This document shows, one piece after another, positions 21,142-21,221 of a stretch of 21,221 nucleotides of DNA. The stretch lies in assembly GCA_955652255.1 (NCBI GenBank), contig CATPAW010000066.1, positions 1-21,221 on the forward strand, given 5' to 3'. This stretch comes from an uncultured Chthoniobacterales bacterium. GTDB lineage: Bacteria; Verrucomicrobiota; Verrucomicrobiia; Chthoniobacterales; UBA10450. Position 1 is the first letter of the stretch; every line of letters begins with the position of its first letter. The notes under the pieces were generated by a model. That model ran no database searches, was not told the origin of the DNA, and saw only the letters and a program-made list of their open reading frames with translations. A program made the translations under genes and the position numbers.

Positions 21142-21221
21142 TGGACGGACGGCTCGCCATCGATAGCGGGGTTCTGCTTCTTTATTTTGTCCTCATCATT
21201 TCGATCGGCCTCTACATGGGC
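21141..21221 (+). CDS. Probable sodium/solute symporter, N-terminal fragment
   Basis: The first 27 codons of a gene running out of the window. The residues after the start, including VLLLYFVLIISIGLYMG, form a hydrophobic first helix like that of SSS-family (SLC5) symporters, whose N-terminus typically reads ID--VLLLYF---I-IG---G. Only this helix can be seen, so the substrate and even the family are provisional. The gene is divergent from the glycosylase across the palindromic element. Confidence 0.55.
   Translation, partial: MDGRLAIDSGVLLLYFVLIISIGLYMG

Noticed and set aside
1..21221. CRISPR arrays, tRNA/rRNA genes, insertion sequences and prophage genes
   Set aside because: No regularly spaced repeats, cloverleaf-like sequences, transposase or phage-type products were recognised in any gap or frame.

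Overview
The window is 21.2 kb of single-copy, housekeeping-rich bacterial chromosome with moderately high G+C. Gene content, protein style and the intergenic hairpin repeats (ends reading TGTAGC...GCTACA, or GTCATNNTGAGCGGAG) suggest a Verrucomicrobiota-type soil bacterium. That assignment comes from general resemblance, not a search. No phage, insertion sequence, CRISPR array, rRNA or tRNA was recognised.

Layout, left to right. (1) 1-3158, minus strand: an S2P-type membrane protease with two CBS domains, then uvrC, then the start of a class B penicillin-binding protein cut by the window edge. (2) 3276-4397, plus: a geranylgeranyl-reductase-type flavoprotein, divergent from the protease and convergent with folD. 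(3) 4452-6728, minus: ubiX, a DUF374 acyltransferase, then folD, whose start region is interrupted by an inverted-repeat element between two copies of a 21-bp sequence. (4) 6776-9371, plus: a VOC/glyoxalase protein, a D-Ala-D-Ala carboxypeptidase and bioF. (5) 9594-13520: mtnP (minus), divergent from miaB (plus), then a small membrane protein and a family 9 glycosyltransferase. (6) 13566-16745: dnaN and dnaA (transcribed dnaA to dnaN on minus) and a 639-bp gene-free region upstream of dnaA that is a plausible oriC. (7) 16746-19985: an unknown secreted protein (plus), tail-to-tail with a tightly packed tonB-exbB-exbD-def operon (minus). (8) 20080-21221: an OGG1-type 8-oxoguanine glycosylase (minus), a 33-bp-arm palindromic element, and the first 27 codons of a probable sodium/solute symporter (plus).

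The most striking signal is not a gene. The non-palindromic 10-mer AAGATCGACA (reverse TGTCGATCTT), nearly always followed by A or T, occurs 26 times exactly, against about 0.04 expected by chance. Copies are balanced between strands, about one per 0.8 kb. They lie in almost every gene, in all three reading frames, and at several control regions: the putative oriC, the dnaA-dnaN gap, the uvrC leader and the symporter start. Only about five single-mismatch variants were seen. Density, length, asymmetry and strand balance resemble the DNA-uptake sequences of Neisseria and Pasteurellaceae, or a non-palindromic analogue of cyanobacterial HIP1. I know of no description of this motif.

Other points of interest: UvrC lacks all four cysteines of the canonical iron-sulphur site yet keeps its catalytic residues, and carries an in-frame heptanucleotide repeat. 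Several genes end inside hairpin repeats that supply their stop codons or C-terminal residues.
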